Origin: Zhengitettix transpicula
Lineage: Eukaryota > Arthropoda > Insecta > Orthoptera > Tetrigidae
Length of the DNA stretch: 64,000 nt
Direction: 5' to 3'
NCBI GenBank assembly: GCA_037074705.1
Contig: CM073593.1
Location: 9,181,001-9,245,000 of the forward strand
Part shown: positions 10,343 to 21,823 of the stretch, one piece after another
Numbering within the stretch: the first letter of the stretch is position 1
How the letters are laid out: each line of letters begins with the position of its first letter
Made by a program: the position numbers and the translations under genes
The notes under the pieces: generated by a model
Databases searched by the model: none
Told to the model about the DNA's origin: nothing
What the model saw: the letters and a program-made list of their open reading frames with translations, nothing else

Positions 10343-11320
10343 ATGATAATAATACATTCAAACAGGTGTGAGACTCTCCTCTTCAACGTCGTCCTAGACA
10401 AAGTTATGGAAGAATGGAAGAAAGAAATCACTAAACGTGGGTTTTGGAAGCCAATCCTACTGGCCTTTCCCAAAAACAACCTTTACACACCATACCTCGC
10501 ATTCGCGGACGACCTGGCGATACTAACGGAGGACGAGGAGACTGCAGTCAGACAGCTAAAGGTACTTAAAGAATGTACAAGAAAACAAATTTGAGAAAAA
10601 TTAATTATTTAGTTCAAAAACGGAAATTGTGAGCCTGGAAACAAAATATGGTAAAATCCACAGAGTCCAGTACTTTTAATATTTCGGAGGATTCATCGAA
10701 CCGACCGGCCTTGAATAAACATCCTCCAAAAAGTAAAAAAAAAAGGTTACTACGAAACGTCTACAACAAAAAATCCATGTCAAATGGGAAAAAAAATCGG
10801 CACTACAACACAGTCATAAAACCAACAATCATATACACACGGGGATCAGTGACCTTTAACGGAAAACACGAACTTGAAGGAAGAAAAAAAGAATAGAATA
10901 AGGTTATTAGGAAAATTCTAGGACGAAGACATACCCAAGACGGTTACAGGCAACAATCAATCAAAACAACAGAAAAGTTTTCAAACATCGAAGTTGATAT
11001 TAGGAAAGTGCGAATGAAATTTTTTGGTCACCTCAACAGACTAACAGAAGATCTATTGACAAAAAGGATAATAGATTTCGTAACCTCACTTTAGAAATCC
11101 ACACCTTGGCTAGATATTATTCTAAAGGACCTCAAAAACGTAAATATAAGATCAATTGACATTTTAGGAAGAGACATCTCCAGACACAAAGTTGACAAAT
11201 GGGAAATTACATCACAGCAACCGAAACAAAAACAGTGCAGACCAAAGTGGTCGTCAGATGAACGTAAACGAGTCTTCTCAGAAAGAATGAAAGCCGATTG
11301 GAACAACAAACAAAGAGAAG
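10343..11320 (+). pseudogene. LINE reverse transcriptase relic, motif C onward
   Basis: The start reads LLFNVVLDKVMEEWKKE, then AFADDLAILTEDEETAV, the FADD catalytic box of a non-LTR reverse transcriptase at about 10500-10515. Successive frames continue the C-terminal region: KTEIVSLETKYGKIHRV near 10618-10670, GGFIEPTGLE, IIYTRGSVTFN, then RKILGRRHTQDGYR and KVRMKFFGHLNRLTEDLLTK up to about 11060, ending near KADWNNKQREVYRV at 11325. Several frameshifts and a stop at 10592 break it. Motifs A and B are absent. Typical of endonuclease-reverse transcriptase LINEs of insects; the exact clade is uncertain. Confidence 0.85.
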
Positions 11321-11475
11321 TTTATCGAGTTACTTGCTTAACGTCTTCCATTTCTGGAGAGTATTCAATAATAATAAGAAGAAGCAGTTTGTAGGTATAT
11401 CTTTGGGAGCTGAGTAAAAACAGATCGTTGGCGGTTCTTTGGGACGTCTTTGCTGTGGATTTGCATGAATACAGT
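11321..11475 (+). mobile_element. 3' UTR of the LINE at 10343
   Basis: GGTATATCTTTGGGAGCTGAG at about 11394 and the following 70 bp recur at 44838-44915 (same strand), where no reverse transcriptase precedes them. Being directly downstream of the LINE reading, this is best read as its 3' untranslated tail. Confidence 0.55.
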
Positions 11476-11823
11476 TTGAAATGTATTTTCGTGAATTGAA
11501 TAAATAAATTTGTTGACATATTGGGTTTATTTTTAAGTTGTTCCTGAAAAGGTAAGCTGAACGCAATTATTACTATCAGCTGACGAGACGCCGTCATATT
11601 TCAAGGAAACCCACACTGAGATCGTTGCAATAATTCGACATCGATGATTTTATTTAATTTTTGACAACTAACAGTGAGTTTATTACAACATAGTTACGAT
11701 AAATTCCCATGGTATTGTTACGCTTGAAATAATTTAACTTTTGTAACTTTATAACGTTTCAAACTAGCTGTTAAAAATCTAACAATGATTGACAATTGAT
11801 TGAAGTCTTTCCCGGTGAAGTTG

Positions 11824-11960
11824 TTCAATAAAATAGTTCTCGGAATTCACACGGGTTTTGCATTATTGTATTAAGACGCTTTTTATTTTATTTTTATTTA
11901 GATATTTTGCGTCTAAATATATGCAAAACCCGTGTGAATTCCGAGAACTATTTATTGAAT
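11824..11960. repeat. Long palindrome, about 53-bp arms
   Basis: 11824-11879 and 11909-11960 are nearly perfect inverted repeats (ATAGTTCTCGGAATTCACAC / GTGTGAATTCCGAGAACTAT, GGGTTTTGCAT / ATGCAAAACCC, AAGACGC / GCGTCT) around a T/A-rich loop of 29 bp. The arms differ at very few positions, so the element is young or the pairing is kept. No target duplication is obvious. Probably a miniature foldback transposon; a hairpin RNA is possible if it is transcribed. Confidence 0.75.
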
Positions 11961-13379
11961 ATTTTTGTAATTAGAAATTTTCACAAATATTAAGCACTGT
12001 TAGATAAGCATCAGTTCTCCACGAATGTGTGAAACGTGTATTCGTTAAGAATATCAGTATCACGTACACTTTTACGTGGAGAGGGAGAACTTGCCTACAA
12101 GGCAGCCAGCACAGATAAAAGATCACTTTGATGTAAGGGTTCTCGTTGCCTCAAAAGGTTCGTGGCTCTGTACAATCTTCATGTGGGTTTTTACCAACAT
12201 TGAAATTAGGGACAATTAAAAAAAACAAGTAACGTTGCACGTTTAAGCTTCGTGTAGCTTTCACTACTCTAAATAAGTCGTTATAGTTTCCATTTCACTC
12301 TTCGTTACTTGATCTAATTTTTAAATCGATTTAAACGTAAATGTTGCGAATGCTGCTGGTTGGTTTAATTCAGAGTTCAAAGTTTCGGGTAATTAATATG
12401 GAAAACGAACTATAAATATATAATTGCCTGTTAAACTCGGGTATTAAGATAAACAATGTTTTAAATTGTCTACATATAAAATTCACATATTAACAGTCCT
12501 CATTAAAATTTATTCATTAATTAAATTTTATTCATCATTTTTGAAAAAACATTGCAGAACCTTTCTCCATTTACTGGCATAATCATTTGCTAAATCACAA
12601 ATGTGCATTCAAATCTATTACAGAGTCCATTACTAGAGGTTTACTGACGTAAACAACTAGTTTGAGAATAGTTTATACAGAAAACCCTTAACATCAAGAG
12701 TCGCAATTATGTACTATCGATTTTAATTTACACAGTGACATCTTAATTAATTTACTAGTAATAAATGTGCAAAAAATAACATCAGAATTAATTAAAGAAA
12801 TCCAAATTTATTTGAATAGATGAAACTTAAATATTCCATTTTTACATTTATTGTTCGAAACATAATATAATTTTTATGAATATAAATAGTCCGCAACAAT
12901 CTTCTTTTAAATAAATTAGACTCTTTATGTAGGATAAATTCACCTTTCCAATCAGATTCACGACATCTTCTAGCAAGTAAGTAGCGAAATATTCTGCAGT
13001 GTTCTTTTAATTAATTACCGTATTATACACGAAGTTCTATAGAAAACTGTTGACGAAAAAACCCACTATGACTACAGTATGTAAATATCTTTTATACTTA
13101 GAAATGAATTGTATTTTGTGCAGAGTTTTGTTTGTAGTGAGAGCTTCATGTAGTGCACCTTTCGTACTACAAGTCGTTTATTTTTTCCTTAAATATAATT
13201 ATAGTATTGTGTTACTTTCCTAGATTAATCTGTTACAATTTAATTTTTTTGACTATAGTTTATAACCACTATAATTCCTAAATAATAATATATAAATCAG
13301 AAAAATTTATTAATGTGTGGAAGTAACGTTTTTCGTTAATTGCTCACCTTGTACAATTATTATGGCAGCATCGGCTAGA
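11961..13379. other. AT-rich DNA, nothing recognised
   Basis: I see no coding frame, inverted repeat or family match in this stretch. Confidence 0.5.
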
Positions 13380-13394
13380 AGCTAATCCAGATCA

Positions 13395-13475
13395 TTCTAT
13401 TTCTTTCGGCCCTGTAGTGAGGCAGTAAGCACGTTCCTCGTGTTTATAGCACCACCACCGTAATAAATAAGTCCT
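13395..13475 (-). repeat. Short dispersed repeat
   Basis: The reverse complement contains ATTACGGTGGTGGTG followed by a TATAAACAC-like stretch, matched at 19435-19490 on the plus strand (ATTACGGTGGTGGTGG, TTTATAGACCC). The shared segment is only about 50 bp; it may be part of a SINE. Confidence 0.35.
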
Positions 13476-13671
13476 TACGACAAACTCCGGGACTACATGT
13501 GACGTCACTGCTAAGAGTCTGACCACTTTGACGCGGCCATTTTTATTCGTATTTGTTATTAGTGTGTGAATTCGGTGCGTATTCTCAGCTTTTATATATT
13601 GATACGAAGGATCTTAATAAACACATTTATTGAGTTTTTTATTCGGACAAGAGGCAAATATTGTCTGAAAT

Positions 13672-15125
13672 ATACTGTAATAAACAAATAAGAGACTCCT
13701 TCTATCTTTGTCCACCGTTGTGGTAGCCAAAATGTAATAACCACATAGTAGGCGTCGAAATAAAAAGAATAATATTTATAAACAACAAATAAATTTATTA
13801 ACACAAGAAGGAAATTACAATTGAATTTAATATTTTACCATTATAATAAGAAACTCTTGCTCTCATGGGTCTACTGGGTTTGATAACGGACAGAATCGAA
13901 CTATTAAAAAGACCCAACATTTAAGTTTTAAATTAAACAAAAGTATTTACTAAATTTATTAATGAACTTAACCTATAGATTGCTTCTAACTTTATTATCA
14001 AAAGAAGAGAACGACATCTGACTGTTATCCTTTAATAACGTTTATATCTGTTAATATTATGCATTCCAACTTACGGTTTCTCAGGTTTACTTCGACTCGT
14101 TCTTAAGACACTCACTTTATAGCCTTGACATTCACTCACTGACTCTAACACAATATCACTGGTTCGCCGTGACACTCCTTGACGTCGTTTGTTGCATCCA
14201 GGTCGCCTACCATCGAAGACAGGTCAAATTCTCCTACTCATACAGATAGAGCTTCTGTATTTTAAAAATGTTTATAGCTGTTCTGGTTTTGCTGACTGAC
14301 TAACTGTCGAGGTTCACCGAACCCCTCTCCTACGCTGACTCTCGTTGACCGTCTCTCGTTCCTCTCCCACGCTAATTCCAACTGTCTCTTCGATGCGTCC
14401 TCCACCTCTCTCCCACGCTAACTAACTGTCACACAATAGGTTATTTCCCCTATATATACCCCTAGCCTCCTTGTTTTTCTCTTGATGCAAAGTTTCGTCG
14501 CAACGGCGCGGTGACAGAATCCCATTACTGAAATTTACTTCCCGGCCGCTGGAATCCTTCCGCCTTCCGAAACCCGACAATCGCGACAGGTCCAATTTGT
14601 CTTTGGACCTCTCCGCTCACAAGTGCGCGATACTAATTTCTCCAGATCCTAAGTCTACAAGTGCCTGGACCCTCATCATCCCAAGTAATTGCGCCACTTG
14701 ACATCTCTCCATTACTCAGAGATTCGTCGGCCTCACCCGGCTCGCACAAGATCTTTTCTTGCAAGTCCCAAGCAAATACGCCACTTGTCAGGTCATTCGT
14801 CAGAGACAATAGCCTGCTCTAACATAGCCACTTTGGGGCCATCTGCTCGCCCACGTTCTGCGTTACGAATTCTTCACGCCGTTCCCCAAATCAATAAGTT
14901 ACTGGACCCGCAATCACTCTTTAGACCTAATTGCCGCACCGTCACATTGTCTCTACAAATTACGGCTTCCTCTCTGCCGCTCACCAGCACTCATCCTAGA
15001 TAAATGTCTTACCGCTCCGTCTTGTCACCTCGTGACAGGACCCGCGGTTACTTTTCCCACGCATTCTCTTTACGACATGTGCGCTGTTTTTAATCCAATG
15101 CATTATATTAAATGCATTACAATAC
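13672..15125 (-). mobile_element. LTR unit U1 with PBS-like segment and LTR-end stub
   Basis: The unit 13676-15121 is flanked by ATAC on both sides (13672-13675, 15122-15125). In the plus-strand direction it has a stub starting TGTAATAAACAAATAAG (13676-13711), then 13712-13729, whose reverse complement TGGCTACCACAACGGTGG resembles the tRNA-Lys(1,2) primer binding site type, then an LTR of 1389 bp (13733-15121) starting TGTAATAACC and ending GCATTACA. No gag or pol. The LTR is longer than the 880-980 bp of its relatives, so it is a separate subfamily. Pyrimidine-rich CTCTCC repeats sit at 14330-14410. Confidence 0.8.
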
Positions 15126-15805
15126 CTTAAAGGTGCGTCGTTTCTTGTTGCAAAAGAAATTATAGCCGCCAAAGTTTTGTGTTTTCTGTGAAATAAAGCA
15201 GAATTGGATTTCAACTGTTCATAGAAGCAATCTGAAAATATCGAAAGTAAGTAAATGTTTATTGTTTTTATTCTATACATATTTTTGTTACTTATTTTGC
15301 TCAAATTCTTTACAAAACTTCAAATATCGGATCTGTTGTATACAATTGTTTTTTATTAGAAAAGTTGGCGAAAGACGAATTTAAGACCACGCCACGCCTA
15401 AATACTAACCGTGACGTCGAAGTAATATGCAGACAACTGCAAGAATAATTCCTAAATAATAATATTTTCTTATTATTTTAGTATTACGTTAATTATGACT
15501 ATTTAAAAATTTATAATATAACGAAGGATTTTCATTCATTTCAGTCTCAAAATGAAAAAGGAAGATTTAATTTTTAAATATATTCAAGATATCCCTTCAT
15601 TTGCCAATGGCGTTGAGAGGCAGGTTTTGGTGGGTATGACGTCACATCGATGATCTTGCACTCTTATTCCAAAAAATTAATATTATTACGATCTTCTTTA
15701 ATCCTTTTGGTAAAAGCAGTCATAGATGTTCTACACAATAATAATTACAACAAATTTTATAATCATGCTTAATTTTTCATTTCATATTTGTTGGTTTCTA
15801 ATTTC
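15126..15805. other. Nothing recognised
   Basis: AT-rich sequence without coding frames or family matches. Confidence 0.5.
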
Positions 15806-15811
15806 ACTGAA

Positions 15812-15925
15812 TTGAGAATAACGCATGAAGTGGTTGTATTAGCCTGAGAGACTGTATTGGATTTAATCCTTGCAATATAAACTCATACAAATATTTAAAC
15901 CACTTCATGCCAATGTTATTCTCAA
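15812..15925. repeat. Small imperfect inverted repeat
   Basis: TTGAGAATAAC and GCATGAAGTGGTT at 15812-15833 are mirrored by CCACTTCATGC and GTTATTCTCAA at 15900-15925, with 4 extra bases in the right arm. About 65 bp lie between. Possibly a miniature inverted-repeat element; no clear target duplication. The 380 bp to its right (15926-16310) holds nothing recognisable. Confidence 0.55.
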
Positions 15926-16311
15926 ATAAATAAATAAATTGGACAATGTTACAAATCATTATCTGAAGTTCCAAATCATAGTTTTCTGTATTTGTGTTGT
16001 AAATTAATCCAATAATCGAATAGACATAACGCCTATAAACTTGAGTTTCAACCCAATAATAAGGTCAATTATAATATATCTTTTAGTTTTGTCTGTCACA
16101 ATGAACCTTTCCACATTGAATTGTATTTAAACCAAAAGCATTACAATGAAGGACCAATATGTTTTTCCATTTATGTATATCATTTTCATAAAGTTTTTAA
16201 TGTCTAGAATTATAAAGTTGAAACAGTCTTAATTAATTAGTCATGGTCTTGAGAAACATATGACATTAGCATATTAGAATAAAAGAAGCAATGTAATGAG
16301 TTAATTTATAA

Positions 16312-17100
16312 CCAGCTGGGTGCCTGACGTTTCCAGTTTGATGAAACGCATCTCGACCCCTATCGCTAAATGTGCTCACCTCCTGTACCGAAAGGTGTTG
16401 AAAACATTAACCCCGAAAGAGTTTCTTACGACGATTATATCGGCCATTTTAACATGTTTGAAAATTTCCACCCCCGTCATACCCCGCTGCTATAGGTTAA
16501 ACAAAAAGTTGAATATCATAATTAAACTCAGCGACATCCATAACCCCGAATCTGACTGTAACGCCCCACCTAACCCCACCTCTGCCAAAAGGTTTTGAAA
16601 TTATACACAAAAAACATAGGTAGGAATACTATCAATGTCATTGACCTCGACAAATATTTATTCGTCTCAAATGTCGACTGTCTGAAAATTTAAACACCCG
16701 CTTGGAGGACTTAAACGCCAATTTTAGTGTCATAATTAAACTCAGTAACATTTATGAACTCGGATTCGACTCCAATCTCGAGTGTTTTTGCGTTATTTTT
16801 ATGTACGACTCTCCATCCCCACCCGCAAGGGTGCTTCTTTCACATGCTGAAAGGAATTTAAATTATACACAGATAACGTCGGTAGGAACACTATCAATCT
16901 TCTTAACCCATATAAATATTTATTAATTAAGATATCGTCTATTTTAGCATGTTTGAATATTTCCACCCCCGTAGACGTGTCTTACCCCCCTAGTGTTTGT
17001 TTCCTGGTCGCAAAAAACACGTGTACGAAATTTGGTTCAATTTTCTCCACGGGTGTAGACTTGTATGGGGAACATACGCACATACACTGTTTTATTTAAG
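16312..17100 (-). mobile_element. Non-autonomous Helitron relic (H2)
   Basis: Reverse orientation relative to the complete copy at 32283-33487. The left edge CAGCTGGGTGCC corresponds to the Helitron 3' terminus, here degenerate (CTGG in place of CTAG). Inside are the family's repeated modules (ACTCAGCGACATCCATAAC, GACTCCAATCTCG, TTTTAGCATGTTTGAA, TTCCACCCCCGT) and near the right edge ACACGTGTACGAAATTTGG. The right edge (CATACACTGTTTTATTTAAG) mirrors the 5' start TCTTATAAATAAAAG-GTGTATG of the complete copy. No Rep/helicase coding. Confidence 0.7.
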
Positions 17101-17102
17101 TA

Positions 17103-18040
17103 CTAGCTGGGTGTTCGGCGTTGCCCGGGATATTAATATCCATAACCCCTGATTGGACTCCAATATCGGTTGCTTTTACCTTATTTTTATGTAGCCTCGA
17201 ACCCTATTCCTAAATGTGCTCACCTCCCATGCCGAAGGGGGTTGAACTCATTGACTACTAAAATGTTTAATTCGACGAATTTATCAGTCTGTTTAACATG
17301 TTCGAAAATTTCCACCTCCGAAACTGTGGGTTAAACAAAAAGTATTTATTCCACGCAAAAATCGGCTGGTTACATTGTTGGAAAATTTCTACTCCCGTTC
17401 AGAACCTCTCACTCCACCCAATTCCCGCGCATTAATCATGCCATAAATAATCTCACCGACATTCATAACCCCGATTTGATTCGAATCTCAGTTGTTTTTC
17501 CTTTACTTTTGTAAGGGTGTTCCCCTCCCATGTCTAAAGGTTTTTAAATTATACACAAACAACATCAGTAAAAATACAATCAATATAATTAACACTGAAA
17601 AATATATTTCAGCGCAAATATCTGCCGTGTTTGCATGTTCCAAAATTTCCACCCCATCCACCCCACCCTTGGGGGTTGAATGAAAAAATTGAATGTCATA
17701 ATTAAACTCGGTGGCATCCATAACCTTGGATTTTACTCCAATCGCGTTATTTTCCTGTAATCCACCTCACCACTCCCCTAAGGGTGCTCCTATCACATGC
17801 TGAAAGGGGTTTACATTATAAACAGATAAGATCGCTAGAAACACTATCAATTGCTTTGACCCCTAGAAATATCCGACTCAAATATAAGCCATTTTGCTTG
17901 CATGTTTGAAAATTTCCACGCCGTCCACCACCATTCCGGGGTGTGGAATACGTGTCTCACCCCGGCAGTGTTTGCTTTCTGGTCGCAAGGAACACGTGTA
18001 CGAAATTTGGTTAAATTTTCTCAACGATTTGTATGATAGA
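17103..18040 (-). mobile_element. Non-autonomous Helitron relic (H3), tandem with H2
   Basis: Begins A|CTAGCTGGGTGTTCGGCG at 17102-17120, the mirror of a Helitron 3' end: CTAG, preceded on the other strand by the hairpin CCCGGGCAACGCCG. Body modules repeat two to three times (GCATCCATAACC, CTCCAATCGCGT, AAATTTCCACCCC). ACACGTGTACGAAATTTGG lies near 17993-18011. The 5' terminal part is lost after about 18040. It lies 2 bp from H2 in the same orientation, a tandem arrangement known for rolling-circle elements. Confidence 0.75.
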
Positions 18041-18768
18041 TCACTGTTATGTTGGTGTTTTTTCTTCAATAATGTTAAAGTATAAAGTTACTATAATATT
18101 TATATAATTATAATTATTTGAACAATTATTATTTCTCTCAATTATTATAAGACACTACATTTTCATAGGTTTGTGAACGTCCATGATAAGGAAACCAGTG
18201 TTTATGATGAAACAACTGGTAAAAATATCACCGTTGGATTGCAACTATAGTTGTTGAAGAACACTACTCTACACAAATTGTTCCCCGAGTGTTCCTCAAC
18301 TAATCTATAAATGGTGATGTATTACGAATGTTAAATCAACTGATAATATATGTAGGTTTTCTGAACCAATTGGTGAGAATGAAAGTTTTGTGAATGGATA
18401 CAGTGACATCAATGAAATTAAGAGAATGGTTAAATTCTATTCATGGGTCAATTGTAAGTTTGGATGATAATTATTGAATGTATTGACTATCACGCTAATT
18501 TGAGAGTTATTGACATTACAAAAAATGTCATCTACGTATATGATGTAGCAAAGAGATTGGACAAGAAGAAGAGAAAGATAAGAATTTTCTAAATCTCTCA
18601 TGACTATCTAAGAAAAAAAGGACTAAGGGGTTTGCCATGGGAGAACCTTTGATTTGTTCTAAAACTAGAATAAATATTAAAGCCGAAAGTAAGCAAAACG
18701 TAAATGAGAAAAAACATAATATAAACATAAAATGACGCTAAAGGCTAGGCGTAAAGTTAAAATGAAAA
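18041..18768. other. Nothing recognised
   Basis: AT-rich; no open frame with a domain and no repeat match. Confidence 0.45.
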
Positions 18769-19212
18769 CATTTCCGTCTGATTGAAAATAATGAATAAGA
18801 AAGGTAACCAATTCAGACAAAAAAGTGATAATATAAATACCACACAACGTTTCTGGGACTCTTGTCCCTTTCCTCGGGTGCGAAGACGAGTCTAGAGTTG
18901 ACAAAACCCAACAGCAACAATGGGAGTGCCGAAGGATTACAGTAACAATAAGGGAGCACAACAATAGGAAAAGAGAAGTTTTACGTAATAATAAGGGATC
19001 ATAGCACCTATTGAGTTTTATTGTGTCTGTTTGAACATTAATAGCTGTGATGTTTCATTTAATGTGAAGCAAAGTGACAAGTGCAGTTGTGTCGCTCTAG
19101 GCACTTCTTCGCACGTTACGAAAGGTACAAGGATCCCAGAAACGCTGTGTGGTATTTATATTATCACTTTATTGTCTGGATTGACTATCTTTCTTAGTCA
19201 TTATTCTTTAAC
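18769..19212. mobile_element. Foldback family A copy with long divergent loop
   Basis: The left arm, from about 18769 (CCGTCTGATTGAAAATAATG, CACAACGTTTCTGGGACTC, TTGTCCCTTTCCTCGGGTGC), runs to about 18900. The right arm (about 19082-19205) has TGCAGTTGTGTCGCTCTAGG, ACGTTACGAAAGG and GGATCCCAGAAACGCTGTG. The arms are about 180 bp apart instead of about 10, and are more diverged than in other copies. Possibly an older copy with an inserted or expanded loop. Confidence 0.7.
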
Positions 19213-19927
19213 ACTTGTAACTCCTACAAAAAAGTTTGCGTCTGTCGGCGAATTCATTTTTACAAGTATATGAAATATTTGTTATACATTCTAGACGAAA
19301 CTTCAACTATTTTATATAAACGGCTATAATTCGAATTGCGTAAACTTCTTTAGAAAGCCAGAAATGTGGCAAGTCAATGCGACCTGCTGCCTGTCGCTTA
19401 GCGGTGACGTCACAGAACCGTCCACAGGCCTTACATTACGGTGGTGGTGGTTTATAGACCCACGCCGCCGTGACGCAGTCTTATTGAAAATTAAAAGCCC
19501 TTTGCAGAAGTGGTGGAAAGGACGATAATCACGAGTTCTTTGCATCAATCGTGTGTTCTAAATAGTTTAACGAGAACTAGGTTGGTTTCTTAAAGAAAAA
19601 AAAATCATTTTCTCATTTTAAACTAATAAACTTCGTTCATACCTTTTACAGCTTCTTTACATATTTAGTAAAAACCTATTTCTCAATAGGCGTTTATCTC
19701 AGCAATGACTTATTCACACAACGCGAATGTTCGTCCAACAAGCCAATTACGTACATTGTGATGCAGTATACAATCGTTTGGAGCAAAATACGGTGAAATT
19801 TCGTGAATTTGGAAAAATTTAGAAGCGTAATTCGAGGAATTTACGAGGACAAAAAAATGTAAATAGAAATTTTTTCTTGGTCAATTGTGGAAATATGGTC
19901 TTAGCGGCTTTGTTCAATCACTTCGAT
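19213..19927. other. Mostly unassigned; short dispersed repeat at 19435-19490
   Basis: The segment 19435-19490 matches the repeat at 13395-13475 in inverse orientation (ATTACGGTGGTGGTGG). The rest shows no coding frame or other match. Confidence 0.4.
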
Positions 19928-20211
19928 AATGCTGCGTAATAAAATAATTTACGTCTGATTGAAAATAATGAATAAGAAAAATAGCCAACACAGACAAAAA
20001 AAGGGTAATATAAATACCACACCACGTTTCTGGGATCATTGTCCCTTTCGTCAGGTGCTAAGAAGAGCCTAGAGAAACACAGCTGCACTTGTCAGTTTTG
20101 AGTGTTGTCAACTGACCAGTGGAGTTGTGTTTCTCTAGGCTCTTCTTAGCCCCTGACGAAAGGGACAAGGATCCCAGAAACGTTGTGTGGTATTTATAAT
20201 ACTGCGTAATA
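19928..20211 (-). mobile_element. Foldback family A, intact palindrome with target duplication
   Basis: Element 19942-20201. The left end carries the full terminus (AATTTACGTCTGATTGAAAA); arms meet at about 20095-20115 with a loop between GTCAGTTTTGAG and CAACTGACCAG. The right end stops inside the arm at TATTTATA. CTGCGTAATA occurs at 19932-19941 and 20202-20211, extended to 14 bp with one mismatch (19928-19941, 20198-20211), so the insertion is supported although one end is truncated. No coding capacity. Confidence 0.85.
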
Positions 20212-21823
20212 TACTCCGTCTTCTAACGGACTGTGAGAACTACTGCATGAGTATTCAAAACCACGGTTTCAATGATTTTTCCTCCATTCATCAAAAGTTT
20301 CCACCTTTTTCAAAGCACTTCCACCTGCGTTGACCTACTTATTGCACTTTTTCCTGGAAGCAGGGACGTAGTAAAGAATTAATGCAAGAGCAGAAGAAAT
20401 GCTTTCAATCGAAGCTCAGCACTTAAGGCCATGAAACTGAATTAAAGGATCAGAATCCTGAATCTGTTTCATCAATAATAATGAAAAATCCTCCACTACT
20501 GACTTTAAAATACTCGAATCCGATTGAGAAATGCACATTCCAGCACTTCAATGGCTAACAACGCGGCAGGCGTATTGTCGACTGCTTCCTCGATCCGAAG
20601 TTCTCTTTATTCAGTGGTCATCAGGAACTGAATTGTGAATATTTACGATTTTATCCTTGGCAACAACTTCCAGGAGACGGTTCGGCTGAAGGTGTGCTTT
20701 GAACATTGGGACGATTAGGAAAAAAAATACACTTTATTATCAGAACAAAATAAATATTAAAGAAATGCGCTTTCTGGTGTTAGTTAATTACTAACCTGTG
20801 AGTAGGCGCAGGCACACGGCAATAACCTCAACGCGGCGCCATTGCCAAAGTTTGGCGGCGCCTCTGGGAGCGGATGTCGTAAATGTTCTCCATCCACCTT
20901 GTTAAGGTTACACGGTCATTAAACTTGCTTCCAATACTTCACTTCTCATGTATAGATGAAATAATAACAAAGCACTGAAAATATACTGCACAATCAGCGA
21001 GACAGTAAACGTATGTGCGGAATATGGATCGTCTTATTGCGGAAAAGCAAATAAAGTTTTAATTAACTACGTTGATTCATTTCTCAGCTGATCATCCTGG
21101 TATATAAATGCACCGTTGGCGGAACTCAGATATCGAGAAATCAAAGAGGAATTACCATATAGATGTGTTCGTTGGGAAACACTTTTTGGTTTACTATTTC
21201 CTCGGGTCGATAAATTAGCATGTTAACTAAAAGGACGTAAAAATGGTTTATTTTGCATTCAAATATGTGTAATGGGATTGCAAATCGGGGAAATTTCTCC
21301 AATGGCTGAGATACGTATGCCGCAGATATATGGAAGTATAATACTTTACATTAAAAATTATTAATTCCTAGCGTACTTATTCTCGAATTATTTAAGTTTG
21401 TGAAAATGAATTTGAATGTATTTCAAATAAAATAATCGTATTTATAATAAAACTTTTTGTTAACTGAATATTGTTTTCAGACTGCGGTAACAAAGAAGAA
21501 CAGAGATAAAATATCTAACGGAATGTTATATTTTAATCTGGTGACTTAGCCTATTAGAGCTGAGTTTGAGTGAAAACATTTCCCCTGTTCTCGTATTATT
21601 TGTAATGTAATAAATATTGGCGGTAATTACTACTTTTAAGTAGTATTTCAGTCTAATGTAAACTTGCACAGAATTGTAAAAGTAAATAGATTAATCAAAA
21701 TATAAAAATGCAGTATAAATATAAATGCTTCTCAGAAGAGTTTAAACAGATTACTAAATAAACCGAAGTCTTCCAATATTAATGTCATTACAACAAGTAT
21801 GGTAATACATTTTCATTAGTAAT
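20212..21823. other. Unassigned, with a GC-rich hairpin at 20835-20862
   Basis: GGCGCC-ATT-GCCAAA-G-TTTGGC-GGCGCC at 20835-20862 forms a strong nested palindrome inside an otherwise AT-rich area. No coding frame, splice-bounded exon or repeat match was recognised elsewhere in the stretch. Confidence 0.45.

Noticed and set aside
20135..20190. Functional hammerhead ribozyme
   Set aside because: The two boxes are present, but helix II does not stack directly on them and no cleavage triplet with helix I and III pairing could be laid out. I report only the resemblance.
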